Part shown: positions 17,312-26,270 of the stretch, piece by piece
Layout of the letters: each line of letters begins with the position of its first letter
How positions within the stretch are numbered: position 1 is the first letter of the stretch
DNA from: CAVSJR01 sp963728285
GTDB lineage: Bacteria; Actinomycetota; UBA4738; HRBIN12
Reading direction: 5' to 3'
Assembly (NCBI GenBank): GCA_963728285.1
Contig: CAVSJR010000005.1
Span: 248,001-312,000 of the forward strand
DNA: 64,000 nt
Position numbers and translations under genes: made by a program
Notes under the pieces: generated by a model
Seen by the model: the letters and a program-made list of their open reading frames with translations, nothing else
Told to the model about the DNA's origin: nothing
The model's database searches: none

Positions 17312-18360
17312 TGCGGATCGCGGTGCTGCACGCCCAGTCCGCCTTCGTCCGGGGCGGCGCGGAGAACCACACCGAGGCGCTCGTCCACGCGCTGCGCGCC
17401 GCCGGTCACGAGGCCGAGCAGGTGACGATCGCGGGGAAGTGGTATCCGGCGACGGAGCTCGCGCACCAGATGGCCGTGTGGCGCAGCTTCGACATCTCCG
17501 AGTCCAACGGGCTCAAGGTCGACGCCGTCATCGCGCTCAAGTTCCCCGCCTACCTCGTGAAGCACGAGCGAAAGATCGTGTGGCTCATCCATCAGCACCG
17601 CTCCGCGTACGAGCTGTGGGATCACCCGGAGTTCGCCGACCTGTCGAGGCAGGAGGAGGGCCCGCGGCTGCGCGACATGATCTGGACGGCCGACCGGCTC
17701 GCGCTCGGCGAGTCGAAGCGGATCTTCACGAACTCCCGCAACGTCGCCGACCGGCTCTGGAGCTCGCTCCGGCTCGGCTCCGAGCCGCTGTACCACCCGT
17801 CCCACAACGTCGAGGTGCTCCGCGACCTCGAGCCGGGGCCCTACGGCGACTACATCCTGTATCCGAGCCGGATGGAGGCGCTCAAGCGGCAGTCGCTCGT
17901 CATCGACGCGATGCGCCACACGAGATCGAACGTCTCGCTCGTGCTCGTCGGCCGCGGCCCGGACGAGGAGTCGCTGCGGCGCCAGGCGAAGGAGGCCGGC
18001 GTCGCGTCCAAGGTGGCCTTCGAGATCGGGCCCGACGACGCGCGGCTGCATCAGCTCTACCTCGGGGCGCGCGGCGTGTACTTCGGCCCGTACGACGAGG
18101 ACTACGGCTACATCACGATCGAGGGCTTCGCCGCTCGGCGGCCCGTGGTGACGCTCACCGACAGCGGCGGCCCCCTCGAGTTCGTGGACGACGGCCGCAC
18201 CGGGATCGTGACTCCGCCCGAGCCGAGGGCGATCGCCGGCGCGTTCGACCGCCTCGCCTCCGACGAGGAACTCGCGAGGCGGCTCGGCGGCGCCGGCTAC
18301 GACCTCGTCACCGAGCGGGTGCCGACCTGGCCCGAGGTCGTGGCCAGGCTGCTCGACTGA
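17311..18360 (+). CDS. Glycosyltransferase (GT4-like)
   Basis: This 349-residue GT-B enzyme begins with AVLHAQSAFVRGGAENHTEA, a typical family 4 N-terminus in which the GGAE loop binds the acceptor or lipid side. The donor domain has YILYPSRMEALKRQSLVIDA, VSLVLVGRGPDEESLRRQAK, and a variant EX7E region YGYITIEGFAARRPVVTLTD, followed by GGPLEFVDDGRTGIV. The sugar and acceptor cannot be read. The start overlaps the previous stop (TGATG), and its own stop overlaps the next ATG in the same way, so the three genes 16844-19721 form a tightly coupled unit within the envelope glycan locus. Confidence 0.85.
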   Translation: MRIAVLHAQSAFVRGGAENHTEALVHALRAAGHEAEQVTIAGKWYPATELAHQMAVWRSFDISESNGLKVDAVIALKFPAYLVKHERKIVWLIHQHRSAYELWDHPEFADLSRQEEGPRLRDMIWTADRLALGESKRIFTNSRNVADRLWSSLRLGSEPLYHPSHNVEVLRDLEPGPYGDYILYPSRMEALKRQSLVIDAMRHTRSNVSLVLVGRGPDEESLRRQAKEAGVASKVAFEIGPDDARLHQLYLGARGVYFGPYDEDYGYITIEGFAARRPVVTLTDSGGPLEFVDDGRTGIVTPPEPRAIAGAFDRLASDEELARRLGGAGYDLVTERVPTWPEVVARLLD

Positions 18361-19721
18361 TGGGCTCGGCGACCCGACGGCCGCGGGCTGCCCTCGCCGC
18401 CGCCCGCAAGCGGTGGCGCCAGCGGCGGGTGTGGGACGCCATCATGCACCCGCGGCTCGGGTTCCTCGCCCCGCTCCCGCCGGCGAGGACGGGCGTCGCG
18501 ACCTACTCCGCGTCGGTGCTCGAGGGGCTCCGGCGCATCGGGTTCCTGGAACGGCACGCGATGGACGTCGTCTGGCCCATCGAGCCGAAGCACGAGGGGA
18601 TCGTCCCGTGGTACTCGCTCGGGATCTACCAGATCGGGAACAACGTCGAGTTCCACGGCGACATCTACCGGTTCGCCTGTCAGGCGCCGGGGCTCGTCGT
18701 CCTCCACGACGTCGCCCTGGACGACTTCGTCCGTGGGCTGAAGGCGGCGGGGGATCCGCTCGGGTTCGTCGCGGAGCGCGAGGCCGCACGCCTGCGCGAT
18801 CGCCTGCACTCGCCCGACGCCGTGCGCAACGAGCCGCTTCGCGAGCCGTGGTGCGGCCACCTCGTCCGCCGCGCTCGCGGCGTGATCGTCCACTCGGCGT
18901 TCTGCAAGGGGTACCTGGAGGAGCTCGGGTGCCGCACGCCCGTGTTCGTCGTGCCGCACCCGGTCATCGAGCACGACGACGACATGCGCCGCGCCGAGCG
19001 ACACGGCAGGGCGCTGCGGCGTCCCCTCGAGTCCCGGGGGGCCCACACCGTGATCGTCGCCCCCGGCGATCTGAACGAGGCGAAGCAGCTGGACGCCGTC
19101 CTCGCCGCCGTGGCGAAGCTCGATCCCGGCGTGCATCTCGCGCTCGTCGGCCGGCGCATCGAGGGCTACGACGCGGATCGCGCGGCGGCGACGAGCGGGC
19201 TCGGCGACCGCGTGACCGTCGCGCCCGACGTGAGCGACGACGACTTTCGCGGGTGGCTGTTCGCCGCCGATGCGATCGTCGACCTGCGATATCCGCACCG
19301 CGGCGAGGTGAGCGGCTCGCTGGCGCGGGCGATGCAGGCGGGCAGGGCGGCCGTCGTGAGCGGCACCGGCACCTACCTCGACATCCCCGACGAGATGGTC
19401 CTGCGGATCTCGCCCGGGCCCGCCGACCCCGACGAGCTCGCGGCCGCCCTGCGTCGCCTCGCCGACGACCCGGAGCTGCGTGCGCGCATGGGCGAGGCCG
19501 CCCGCGAGCACATCGCCGAACGGGCCGCCTCGGACGCCACGGCGCGGGGATACGCGGCCGCGATCGAGCGGACCCTCGGGCTCGTGCGCGATCCGGTCCG
19601 CGTGGCGGCCTCCCGATGGGGCGGCTCGCTCGTCGACCTGGGCGTCGACGACGACATGGTGCGCGAGGGCTACGGCGTGTCGTACATGCAGGCGTTCGAG
19701 GACTTCACGCGATCGTCATAG
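18360..19721 (+). CDS. Glycosyltransferase (GT4-like)
   Basis: This 453-residue GT-B glycosyltransferase has a basic N-terminal 35 residues and then LGFLAPLPPARTGVATYSAS, a motif shared by several GT4 enzymes that act in polysaccharide assembly. The centre carries IVHSAFCKGYLEELGC, and the donor domain VIVAPGDLNEAKQLDAVLAA, VHLALVGRRIEGY and LRYPHRGEVSGSLARAMQAG, where the second Glu of the EX7E motif seems to be missing. The C-terminus extends about 60 residues past the fold. It is coupled to the preceding gene by TGATG. A TAGACT promoter for the Wzm/Wzt exporter follows its stop by about 30 nt. The donor sugar is unknown. Confidence 0.8.
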   Translation: MGSATRRPRAALAAARKRWRQRRVWDAIMHPRLGFLAPLPPARTGVATYSASVLEGLRRIGFLERHAMDVVWPIEPKHEGIVPWYSLGIYQIGNNVEFHGDIYRFACQAPGLVVLHDVALDDFVRGLKAAGDPLGFVAEREAARLRDRLHSPDAVRNEPLREPWCGHLVRRARGVIVHSAFCKGYLEELGCRTPVFVVPHPVIEHDDDMRRAERHGRALRRPLESRGAHTVIVAPGDLNEAKQLDAVLAAVAKLDPGVHLALVGRRIEGYDADRAAATSGLGDRVTVAPDVSDDDFRGWLFAADAIVDLRYPHRGEVSGSLARAMQAGRAAVVSGTGTYLDIPDEMVLRISPGPADPDELAAALRRLADDPELRARMGEAAREHIAERAASDATARGYAAAIERTLGLVRDPVRVAASRWGGSLVDLGVDDDMVREGYGVSYMQAFEDFTRSS

Positions 19722-19753
19722 CCTCGAAAGGCCATCGGCGCAGGGGGCCTTGC

Positions 19754-19759
19754 TAGACT
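19754..19759 (+). promoter_or_regulatory. -10 element for the wzm/wzt operon
   Basis: TAGACT lies 32 nt after the preceding stop and about 118 nt before the first permease codon. It predicts a leader of roughly 110 nt. I see no riboswitch-like structure in that leader. Confidence 0.45.
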
Positions 19760-19876
19760 CGCCCTGCGCCCGCGCCCGGCACCCCGCCCGCCGGCGCCCC
19801 ACCGACCCGGCGTCGCACGGTCGACGCCGGAGGATCTCGAGAGGAACGAGGGACCATAACGACGCACACAGGCCTC

Positions 19877-20777
19877 GTGGAGCGGACGTCGGAGCCGCCC
19901 CGCCTCACCCCGGCCCGCATCGGGGAGATCTACGCGCACCGGGAGATCCTCCTCAACCTCGTGCGCAAGGAGCTGAAGGTGAAGTACACGGCGTCGGTGC
20001 TCGGGGCCGTGTGGTCGCTGCTGAACCCGATCGTCTTCCTCGCCGTGTTCTCGTTCGTATCGCTCGTGCTGAACAACAACCTCCCGAACTACCCCGTGTA
20101 CCTGCTCGCCGGCCTGCTCCCCTGGAACCTGTTCTCGGCCTCGATCACGCAGGCGTCCGAATCCGTCCTCGGGAACTCGAACCTCGTGAAGAAGGTGTAC
20201 TTCCCGCGGGAGATTCTGCCGCTGTCGGCCGTGGGCGTCGCCCTCGTCGATTTCGTGCTGCAGATGGCCGTGCTGCTGCTCTTCATCGTCGTCAGCGGGT
20301 ACGCCTTCACCCACATCGACGGCGTCGCGTTCCTGGTGCTCTTCCCCCTCGGGTTTCTCACGCTGCTCGTGTTCTCGGTCGCCGTGTCGTTCTACGTCTC
20401 GGCCCTGAACGTCCGCTACCGCGATGTCCGTCACCTGTTGAACATCGGCCTGCTGGTCTGGTTCTGGGCGACGCCGATCGTGTACGCGAGCGGGTTCGTG
20501 CAGGCCAAGCTGAATGCGTACACCGTCGCCGGCGTGCGAGCGTTCGATCTCTACATGCTGAACCCGCTCGCGTCGATCGTGGGCGCGTTTCAGCGCGCGC
20601 TGTACGGCGTGGTCGATCCCATGCCGTCGCCGACCGACCCCCCGGTGCTCTTCGACGTGAGCCTCCGATGGCTGACCGGCGTGGTCGGGCTGGTCCTCAT
20701 CATCTCCCTCGCGCCTGCTGTGGTTCGCCTGGCGGACGTTCTTCCGGCTCTCCGGCGACTTCGCCGAGGAGCTGTAG
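19877..20777 (+). CDS. ABC-2 polysaccharide exporter permease (Wzm-like), one frame break
   Basis: This membrane component of a Wzm/Wzt-type exporter moves lipid-linked polysaccharide across the cytoplasmic membrane. It is about 299 residues with six hydrophobic segments. The N-terminal motif LLNLVRKELKVKYTASVLGA and the loop ALNVRYRDVRHLLNIGL are characteristic of ABC-2 O-antigen and teichoic-acid exporters. The last helix is interrupted near 20716. Removing one C from GCGCCTG gives LALLWFAWRTFF and the C-terminus RLSGDFAEEL ending at TAG 20775-20777. The start is GTG 19877, the first available after an upstream stop; no convincing ribosome site precedes it. The ATPase gene begins 4 nt later. 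Confidence 0.87.
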
Positions 20778-20781
20778 GCGG

Positions 20782-21960
20782 ATGGCCGCGCCCGCGATCG
20801 ACGTCGACGGCGTCAGCAAGGTCTTCCGCCTCTATCGCGAGAAGCCGTCCTCGCTGAAGGCGCGCCTCCTGACGTCCCGCTCGCGGGCGGAGGAGTTCTG
20901 GGCGCTGCGGGACATCACGTTCGAGATCCAGGAGGGCGAGTCGCTCGGCCTCATCGGCCACAACGGGTCGGGCAAGACGACGCTGCTGAAGGTCATCGCC
21001 GGCATCCTGCGGCCCACCTCCGGAGCCGTCCGGCAGTACGGGCGCATCGCGGCCCTGCTCGAGCTGGGAGCCGGATTTCATCCGGAGCTGACCGGGCGCG
21101 AGAACGTCTACCTGAACGCGAGCTTCCTCGGGCTCACTCGCAAGGAGACCGACCGCGTCTACGAGGGCATCGTGGAGTTCGCGGAGCTCCAGGACTTCAT
21201 GGACAACCAGGTGAAGTTCTACTCGTCCGGCATGCTCGTCCGCCTCGGCTTCGCGGTCGCGGTCCACGTGGATCCCGACATCCTGCTGATCGACGAGGTG
21301 CTCGCCGTCGGGGACGAGGCCTTCCAGGCTCGGTGCCTGGAGCGCGTCCGCCGCTTCCAGCGAGAGGGCCGCACCATCGTGCTCGTGACGCACGCCCTGG
21401 ACACGGTTCGCCAGGTCTGCGATCGCGCCGTGATGCTGGACCACGGGCGCGTGCACGCCATCGGCTCGCCGGAGGAGGTCGTCTACGAGCTGCGGTACGT
21501 CCTGCTGCGGCGCGATCCGAACTTCGTTCCCGAGGAGGGGACGCGAGAGGTGGAGATCGCCTCGGTCGAGCTGATCCGCGACGACGGATCCACCGCGCGC
21601 CCGGTGGCGCCCGGCGAGGACCTCACGGTGCAGGTGGACGTGAGGACCAACGAGCCGGTCGACGACCTCGATGCGACCTTCGCCGTGTACGACGGGGCCA
21701 ATCAGCTCGTCGTGGACGGCCGGACCTCCCGGGAGGGCTACGACTTCGGACGCCTCAACGGCAAGCGGCGCGTCAGGTTCCTGCTGCGAGAGGTGCCGCT
21801 CGCCGCCGGAAAGTACTGGGTCACGATCGGCCTGGAGTCCGCAACGACCGGCCGCCTGTACCACGTGCAGACGCAGCGCTATTGGTTCGAGGTCCACGAG
21901 CAATCCGCCGCCCGGGAGCGGATCGAGGTTCCGGTCGTCGTCTCGGTCGAGGATCTCTGA
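20782..21960 (+). CDS. ABC polysaccharide exporter ATPase with C-terminal Wzt domain
   Basis: This 392-residue cytosolic ATPase energises the adjacent permease. The nucleotide-binding domain (about residues 1-240) shows Walker A GHNGSGKTT, the Wzt/TagH hallmark LLELGAGFHPELTGRENVYL, signature FYSSGMLVRLGFAVAV and Walker B ILLIDEVLAVGDE. The C-terminal 140 residues form a beta-sandwich (RFLLREVPLAAGKYWVTIGL) of the Wzt_C type. In E. coli O8/O9a this domain binds the modified end of the glycan, so here it suggests export of a chain with a terminal modification; that is inference. Mycobacterial RfbE lacks such a domain as far as I recall. The stop overlaps the ATG of the next gene. Confidence 0.9.
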   Translation: MAAPAIDVDGVSKVFRLYREKPSSLKARLLTSRSRAEEFWALRDITFEIQEGESLGLIGHNGSGKTTLLKVIAGILRPTSGAVRQYGRIAALLELGAGFHPELTGRENVYLNASFLGLTRKETDRVYEGIVEFAELQDFMDNQVKFYSSGMLVRLGFAVAVHVDPDILLIDEVLAVGDEAFQARCLERVRRFQREGRTIVLVTHALDTVRQVCDRAVMLDHGRVHAIGSPEEVVYELRYVLLRRDPNFVPEEGTREVEIASVELIRDDGSTARPVAPGEDLTVQVDVRTNEPVDDLDATFAVYDGANQLVVDGRTSREGYDFGRLNGKRRVRFLLREVPLAAGKYWVTIGLESATTGRLYHVQTQRYWFEVHEQSAARERIEVPVVVSVEDL

Positions 21961-22442
21961 TGGTTCGAGCGACGCGGGACGGCGAGCCCGGGCGGCCGTC
22001 CGACGGCGGGCCGCGAGGTACCGGCGCCGCCGATCCGCAGAACGACGCCGACGCGAAAGGACACGTGCCCATGCTCATCGGCCTCATCCTCGTCTCGGTG
22101 ATCCTGGCCGCCACCGCGCAGCTGACCCTGAAGTACGGGATGAATCACGTCCGCCAGGAGACCGGGGTCCTGCAGTTCAGCGGCGAATCGCTGCGATCGG
22201 TCGTCACGACCCCCGCGATCTGGGGCGGCCTGGCGCTGTTCGGGATCTCCGCCGCCGTGTGGCTCGCGGTCCTGTCCCGCGCCTCGCTCTCGTTCGCCTA
22301 CCCGTTCGTGTCGCTCACCTACGTACTCATCCTGCTCTTCGACATGTTCATCCTGCACGAGGACGTGAGCGTCGTCCGCTGGGCGGGCGTGGCCCTCATC
22401 GCCGGCGGGATCGCGCTCGTGGCCCAGACGCCGCACACCTAG
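21960..22442 (+). CDS. Small four-helix transporter, SMR/EamA-like (possible lipid-sugar flippase subunit)
   Basis: This 160-residue protein has four transmembrane helices arranged like small multidrug resistance/EamA half-transporters. The first helix MLIGLILVSVILAATAQLTL and the last GVALIAGGIALVAQ resemble ArnE/ArnF, which flip undecaprenyl-phosphate aminoarabinose. ATG 21960 overlaps the Wzt stop, matching the coupling style of the locus, and gives a 37-residue hydrophilic tail. An internal ATG at 22071 with AAAGGA about 9 nt upstream would give a 123-residue protein of typical size and may be the true start. A role in flipping an undecaprenyl-linked sugar for the glycan is inferred from context; drug efflux is the alternative. 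Confidence 0.72.
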   Translation: MVRATRDGEPGRPSDGGPRGTGAADPQNDADAKGHVPMLIGLILVSVILAATAQLTLKYGMNHVRQETGVLQFSGESLRSVVTTPAIWGGLALFGISAAVWLAVLSRASLSFAYPFVSLTYVLILLFDMFILHEDVSVVRWAGVALIAGGIALVAQTPHT

Positions 22443-23360
22443 ATGACCGGCGGCTCCGCGACGAACACGCTCTCGGCCGACGCCGGCGTGGATCCACCCC
22501 CGGCCGCCGAGCTCGCGATCGTCATCGTGAACTACAACACGGGCGACTATCTCGAGCGGTGCCTCGCCTCGCTCGAGGCGCATCGCGGTGCCATCGAGCT
22601 CGACGTCCTCGTCATCGACAACGCCTCGCACGACGGAAGTCACCGCAGGGCCGTGGCCGCTCACCCGTGGGTCAGGCTCCTCGAGAACCCACGGAACGTG
22701 TACCTGTCGCCCGCGTGGAACCAGGGGATCCGCGCGACGTCCTCGCCGTACGTCCTGCTGTTGAACCCCGACATCGAATGGTGGCGGGGCACGCTCGCCG
22801 ACTACGTCGCGGTGGCGCGCCGGACTCCTCGCGCGGGCATCGTCGGCCCGGTCGTCCGCAATCCGGATGGGACGGTGTACCCGAGCGGCCGGCCGTTTCC
22901 GAGCGTCGTCGACGCCGTGGGACACGGCTTCCTCGGCACGGTGTGGCCCCGGAATCGCTTCACCCGGCGGTATCACCAGCACGGATGGGATCGAACGACC
23001 GAGCGGGTGGTGGACTGGGTCTCCGGCGCCTGCATGCTGGTGCCGAGGGCGGCCTTCGACGAGGTCGGCCTGATGGACGAGGACTTCCTGCTCTACGGGG
23101 AGGAGCTCGACTTCGCCACGCGCCTGCAGGACGCTGGCTGGTCGGTGGTGTTCACTCCCGAGATCGAGATCCTGCACGCGATCGGCGTGTCGACCGGGAG
23201 ATCTCGTCGCACGCTGATCATGCACTCCGACAGCATCTATCGCTACTACCGCAAGCATCGCGCGGTGGGATGGCGGCGGGCGACGCTGCCGTTCGCGTGG
23301 CTGGTGCTGCGCCTGCGCGCCGAGGCTGAGTGGGCGCGAGGAAGGGCGCGGGCCCGGTGA
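22443..23360 (+). CDS. Glycosyltransferase family 2, rhamnosyltransferase-like (WbbL-type)
   Basis: This 305-residue GT-A enzyme begins after a 20-residue Ala/Pro tail with LAIVIVNYNTGDYLERCLAS. The DXD-type donor site is seen in VLLLNPDIEWWRG, and the acceptor loop in VDWVSGACMLVPRAAFDEVG followed by MDEDFLLYGEELDFATRLQD. These are hallmarks of WbbL/RfbF rhamnosyltransferases. In mycobacteria wbbL lies beside rmlD and a mannose-1-phosphate guanylyltransferase gene and adds rhamnose to the lipid-linked linker. Here it likewise immediately precedes a sugar nucleotidyltransferase, so the same role is likely but not proven. Its ATG follows the previous stop directly, and its stop overlaps the next GTG. 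Confidence 0.83.
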   Translation: MTGGSATNTLSADAGVDPPPAAELAIVIVNYNTGDYLERCLASLEAHRGAIELDVLVIDNASHDGSHRRAVAAHPWVRLLENPRNVYLSPAWNQGIRATSSPYVLLLNPDIEWWRGTLADYVAVARRTPRAGIVGPVVRNPDGTVYPSGRPFPSVVDAVGHGFLGTVWPRNRFTRRYHQHGWDRTTERVVDWVSGACMLVPRAAFDEVGLMDEDFLLYGEELDFATRLQDAGWSVVFTPEIEILHAIGVSTGRSRRTLIMHSDSIYRYYRKHRAVGWRRATLPFAWLVLRLRAEAEWARGRARAR

Positions 23361-24394
23361 AGGCCGTCGTGCTGGTGGGAGGGGAGGGGACGCGCCTTCG
23401 TCCGCTGACCGAGACGATCCCCAAGCCGCTGATTCCGCTCATGGATCGAAGGTTCCTCGACAAGGTCCTCGATCACCTGGTCCGCCACGGCGTGGACGAG
23501 GTGATCATGTCGTCTCCCTACCTGGAGGAGACGTTCGCCCCGTTCATCGCCTCGCGTCGCGGACGCCCGAGGATCACCTGGATCACCGAGGAGACGGCGT
23601 TGGGAACGGGCGGGGCGGTCGTGAATGCGCTCGACCACCTCGGCCCCGAGCCGTTCCTCGCGCTCAACGGCGACATCCTGACCGACCTCGATCTCACCGG
23701 CATGCTGGCATTTCACCGCGAGCGAGGGGCGGCGGCCACCATCGCCCTCACTCGCGTCGAGGACGCCCGTCCGTTCGGGCTCGTTCCGACCGAGGACGAC
23801 GGTCGCGTGATCGAGTTCAGGGAGAAGCCGGCCGAGCTCGTTCCCGGCGAGGTCAACGCGGGCACCTACGTCCTCGATCCCGCCGCGCTGGCCGACTGGC
23901 CCTCCGGCCGGGCGATCTCCATCGAGCTCGAGATCTTCCCCGCGTTGATCGAGTCCGGCCGGCCCGTCTACGGCTACCTGTCGCACGGCTACTGGATGGA
24001 TCTCGGCACGCCGGAGAAGTACCTGCAGGCGCACGTGGACATCCTCGAGAAGCGGGTGGAGGGGGAGCGGTATCCCGCGCCCTTCGTCGTGGACGGCGCG
24101 AGCGTGCATCCTCGAGCGAGCCTCGGACCGTCGGTGGTCGTGGGACGGGGAGCGACCATCGCGGAGGAGGCCGAGGTGCAGCACTCGGTGATCCATCCTG
24201 GGGCCGTGATCGAGGTCCGGGCCCGGGTGGTCGGGTGCATCCTCGGCCCCGGCGCTCGCGTCGGCGCCGGGGCGAGCGTGCGGTCCTGCGTCCTCGCGGA
24301 GGGAGCCGAGGTCCCGCCCGGGCTCGTGCTCGAGGGCGCCAGGATCTCGGCCGGCGACACGGCCGGCGATTCAGCCGCCGACTCCTCGAGCTAG
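23357..24394 (+). CDS. Sugar-1-phosphate nucleotidyltransferase (mannose-1-phosphate guanylyltransferase-like)
   Basis: This 345-residue enzyme makes an NDP-sugar, most likely GDP-mannose given the synteny with mycobacterial manC. The N-terminal signature is VLVGGEGTRLRPLTETIPKP. LALNGDILTDLDL holds the metal-binding Asp, FREKPAELVPGEVNAGTYVL is the sugar-binding region, and YWMDLGTPEKYLQAHVD closes the catalytic domain. The last 100 residues form a left-handed beta-helix (ASVHPRASLGPSVVVGRGAT). The GTG start overlaps the glycosyltransferase stop (GTGA). Its TAG stop lies in a CTAG that is also the stop of the convergent DUF3105 gene. Nucleotide specificity cannot be told by eye; glucose-1-phosphate is the alternative substrate. 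Confidence 0.82.
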   Translation: MKAVVLVGGEGTRLRPLTETIPKPLIPLMDRRFLDKVLDHLVRHGVDEVIMSSPYLEETFAPFIASRRGRPRITWITEETALGTGGAVVNALDHLGPEPFLALNGDILTDLDLTGMLAFHRERGAAATIALTRVEDARPFGLVPTEDDGRVIEFREKPAELVPGEVNAGTYVLDPAALADWPSGRAISIELEIFPALIESGRPVYGYLSHGYWMDLGTPEKYLQAHVDILEKRVEGERYPAPFVVDGASVHPRASLGPSVVVGRGATIAEEAEVQHSVIHPGAVIEVRARVVGCILGPGARVGAGASVRSCVLAEGAEVPPGLVLEGARISAGDTAGDSAADSSS

Positions 24395-25224
24395 AAGAGG
24401 GGCGCCTCCGGCGCGTTCGTGGTTCCTCGGTACGCGTCGATGAATCCCCGTGCGATGGACGCCGCCTGCGTGGACGTAATGGTCGCGGGACACGACCACA
24501 GCTTGTTCCACGCCGTCAGGGCGAGGGAGGTCCCGTCGGGAAGGTCCTCGTGCGGCGCCATCAACACCCGGTCCTCGCCCCGCACCAACGCCGCGAGGCT
24601 ATCGACCACGCCGGTCGGCAGCGCGTCGGGTCCGTCCATCCGGTAGTAGACGATCACGAAGGCGTGCTCGAGGTTGTGCACGGCGCGGCTCTCCGGCACG
24701 ACGCCGCCCACCGCGCGATCGGACACGGGCTCGGTGAGCACCTTCGGCGTGTCGGGAAGCGGCGAGGGGTCGTGGGGGCCCGACGTCGCCGGCTCCTGCG
24801 GATACTGGTGGGGGGCGCCGGCCGGGATGTGGAGCCCGCCGGGCGCGTCGGCGGCCGGCGTGAGGATCCGGCCGCAGCCCGCGGCGCGCCCGGCCGCGAG
24901 CGCCGCCGCGGCGACGGGCTGCGGTGCGTCCCCGCGGACGAGCAGCTGCAGGACCAGCACGACGGCGAAGGTCGCGGCGGCGAGCCGTGCGACCCGGCGA
25001 ACCGAGCTGCGCCGCGCAGCGCCGGTGCGCTGCCGCTCGCCGGCCCGACGAGCGGACGCCCGCTTCTCGGCTCCCGTCTTCCGTGCGCCGCCGGGCGAGG
25101 GGCGGCGGTCCTCGCGTCCCGCGGTGGACGTGCGCGTGCCGCGGTCCCCGCCCGGACGCGATCCGGCGGCCGCGCTTCGGGACGCGGCGGAGCCACGCCG
25201 GCGGCGCTTCTTTCCCTTCGCCAT
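24391..25224 (-). CDS. DUF3105 membrane-anchored protein, copy B
   Basis: This 277-residue protein has a long, strongly basic cytoplasmic N-terminus (about 85 residues of Lys/Arg/Gly/Ala), one transmembrane helix (VARLAAATFAVVLVLQLLV) and an extracytoplasmic DUF3105 domain. The domain is recognised by QYPQEPATSGPHDPSPLPDT, SRAVHNLEHAFVIVYYRMDG and VLMAPHEDLPDGTSLALTAW, with a conserved histidine cluster (including NLEHAFV) suggestive of metal binding. The function of the family is not known. The gene follows the paralogue at 25233-26022 on the same strand with an 8-nt gap, so they form an operon. The unusually long basic tail is the odd feature; it could bind nucleic acid or acidic lipid, which is speculation. 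Confidence 0.78.
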   Translation of the reverse strand: MAKGKKRRRRGSAASRSAAAGSRPGGDRGTRTSTAGREDRRPSPGGARKTGAEKRASARRAGERQRTGAARRSSVRRVARLAAATFAVVLVLQLLVRGDAPQPVAAAALAAGRAAGCGRILTPAADAPGGLHIPAGAPHQYPQEPATSGPHDPSPLPDTPKVLTEPVSDRAVGGVVPESRAVHNLEHAFVIVYYRMDGPDALPTGVVDSLAALVRGEDRVLMAPHEDLPDGTSLALTAWNKLWSCPATITSTQAASIARGFIDAYRGTTNAPEAPLF

Positions 25225-25232
25225 CTCGCGGG

Positions 25233-26022
25233 CTAGGAGAGGGCCGACTGCGGCTCGGGAGCCTCGCCCCGGTACTGCTCGTTCTCGAACGGCGGAACGA
25301 CGTAGTGCGCCGTGAAGTCGAACGCGACGGGGAGGCTCACCTTGGCGCACGTCTGCAGCCGGTGCCACGCGTCGAGCGCCATCTGCGTGCCGGCCGGGAG
25401 CCGTCCGGCCTCGCCCTGATCCGGGTAGTCGTAGGGCGCGACGATGATCTTCTGCGACTGCGTCGCTCCCTCGCTCATCGAGCGGTACTCGCGATAGAAG
25501 GTCCTCAGCCGATCCAGCTGCTCCCCGGTCGCCGAGGGGTCGTACCAGATGATGACCGCGCCGTGCTCCAGCGAGTGGATGGCTCTGGTCGAGCGGCGGG
25601 GGACTCGAGTAGATGCCCTGCGGCAGCGGCGTCGGGTTGTGCGGGCCGGAGGTGGGCGGCACCGACGGGTAGGTCGAGACCGGGGGCATCGTGAGCAGGC
25701 CGCCGCTCCCGAGGTGCGTCTGGTCCTGATCCTCGGGCTGGTACGGCCCGATCTCCTTCACCTCGTCGCATCCCGCGGCCTGCGCCGCCGCCGGCGCCTC
25801 GCGGAGCAGCTCGCTCGGCGAAGGGACCTCCGTCTTGCCCGGCTGCACGGCGACCAGGACGACGATCGCGGCGACGACCACGACGGCGACGCCGGCGATG
25901 CCGACCCGGCGGTTCCGGCGCTGGCGGACCATGCGGCGCTGGATCTCCTCGCGCTCGCGCCTCGCGGCCTCCTTCCGCTGTGCCTTCGTCTGTCGCTCGC
26001 CCGTGCCGGCCGTCGCCGCCAC
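25233..26022 (-). CDS. DUF3105 membrane-anchored protein, copy A, one frame break
   Basis: This is the first gene of the DUF3105 pair, about 262 residues. It has a basic, charged N-terminus (RKEAARREREEIQRRMVRQR), a transmembrane helix (VGIAGVAVVVVAAIVVLVAV) and an extracytoplasmic DUF3105 domain with PPTSGPHNPTPLPQGIYSSP and HSLEHGAVIIWYDPSATGEQ, the His-rich centre. The C-terminal part (IIVAPYDYPDQ to TAHYVVPPFENEQYRG) reads in the next frame. Removing one base from the CC in GAGCCATCC near 25582 joins them. The start chosen is GTG (complement of 26020-26022) with GGAAGAGG directly upstream; the first in-frame ATG further upstream reads as non-coding sequence. The function is unknown. Confidence 0.75.
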
Positions 26023-26195
26023 CTCCTCTTCCCTCGTCGATCGGGTGTACCTGCGTCGATCGCGTGTGCCTGGGCCGGGTCCGTCCCAGCGCGCCGTCCA
26101 TGGAATCTCGACGTCGGCGGTGGCTCGGTTCAGCCGGCCACCTCGGGTCTCAGGATACCGGCGGCCCACGGATTGCCCGCGATCTGCGACGTGCC

Positions 26196-26201
26196 TATGC
26201 T
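26196..26201 (+). promoter_or_regulatory. -10 element for the purine permease gene
   Basis: TATGCT lies 69 nt before the permease ATG, which has its own GAGGGGGAGGG ribosome site. The roughly 60-nt leader is too short and lacks the core of a purine riboswitch. Confidence 0.4.
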
Positions 26202-26270
26202 GCATTCGTCTTCCCCGCCTACCTGCCGCGGCCGGCGCCGATCCGGCCGGGCGTCGCGAGGGGGAGGGCA

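Noticed and set aside
26202..26270. A purine riboswitch in the leader of the NCS2 permease
   Set aside because: The leader is only about 60 nt, GC-rich and lacks the conserved three-way-junction core.
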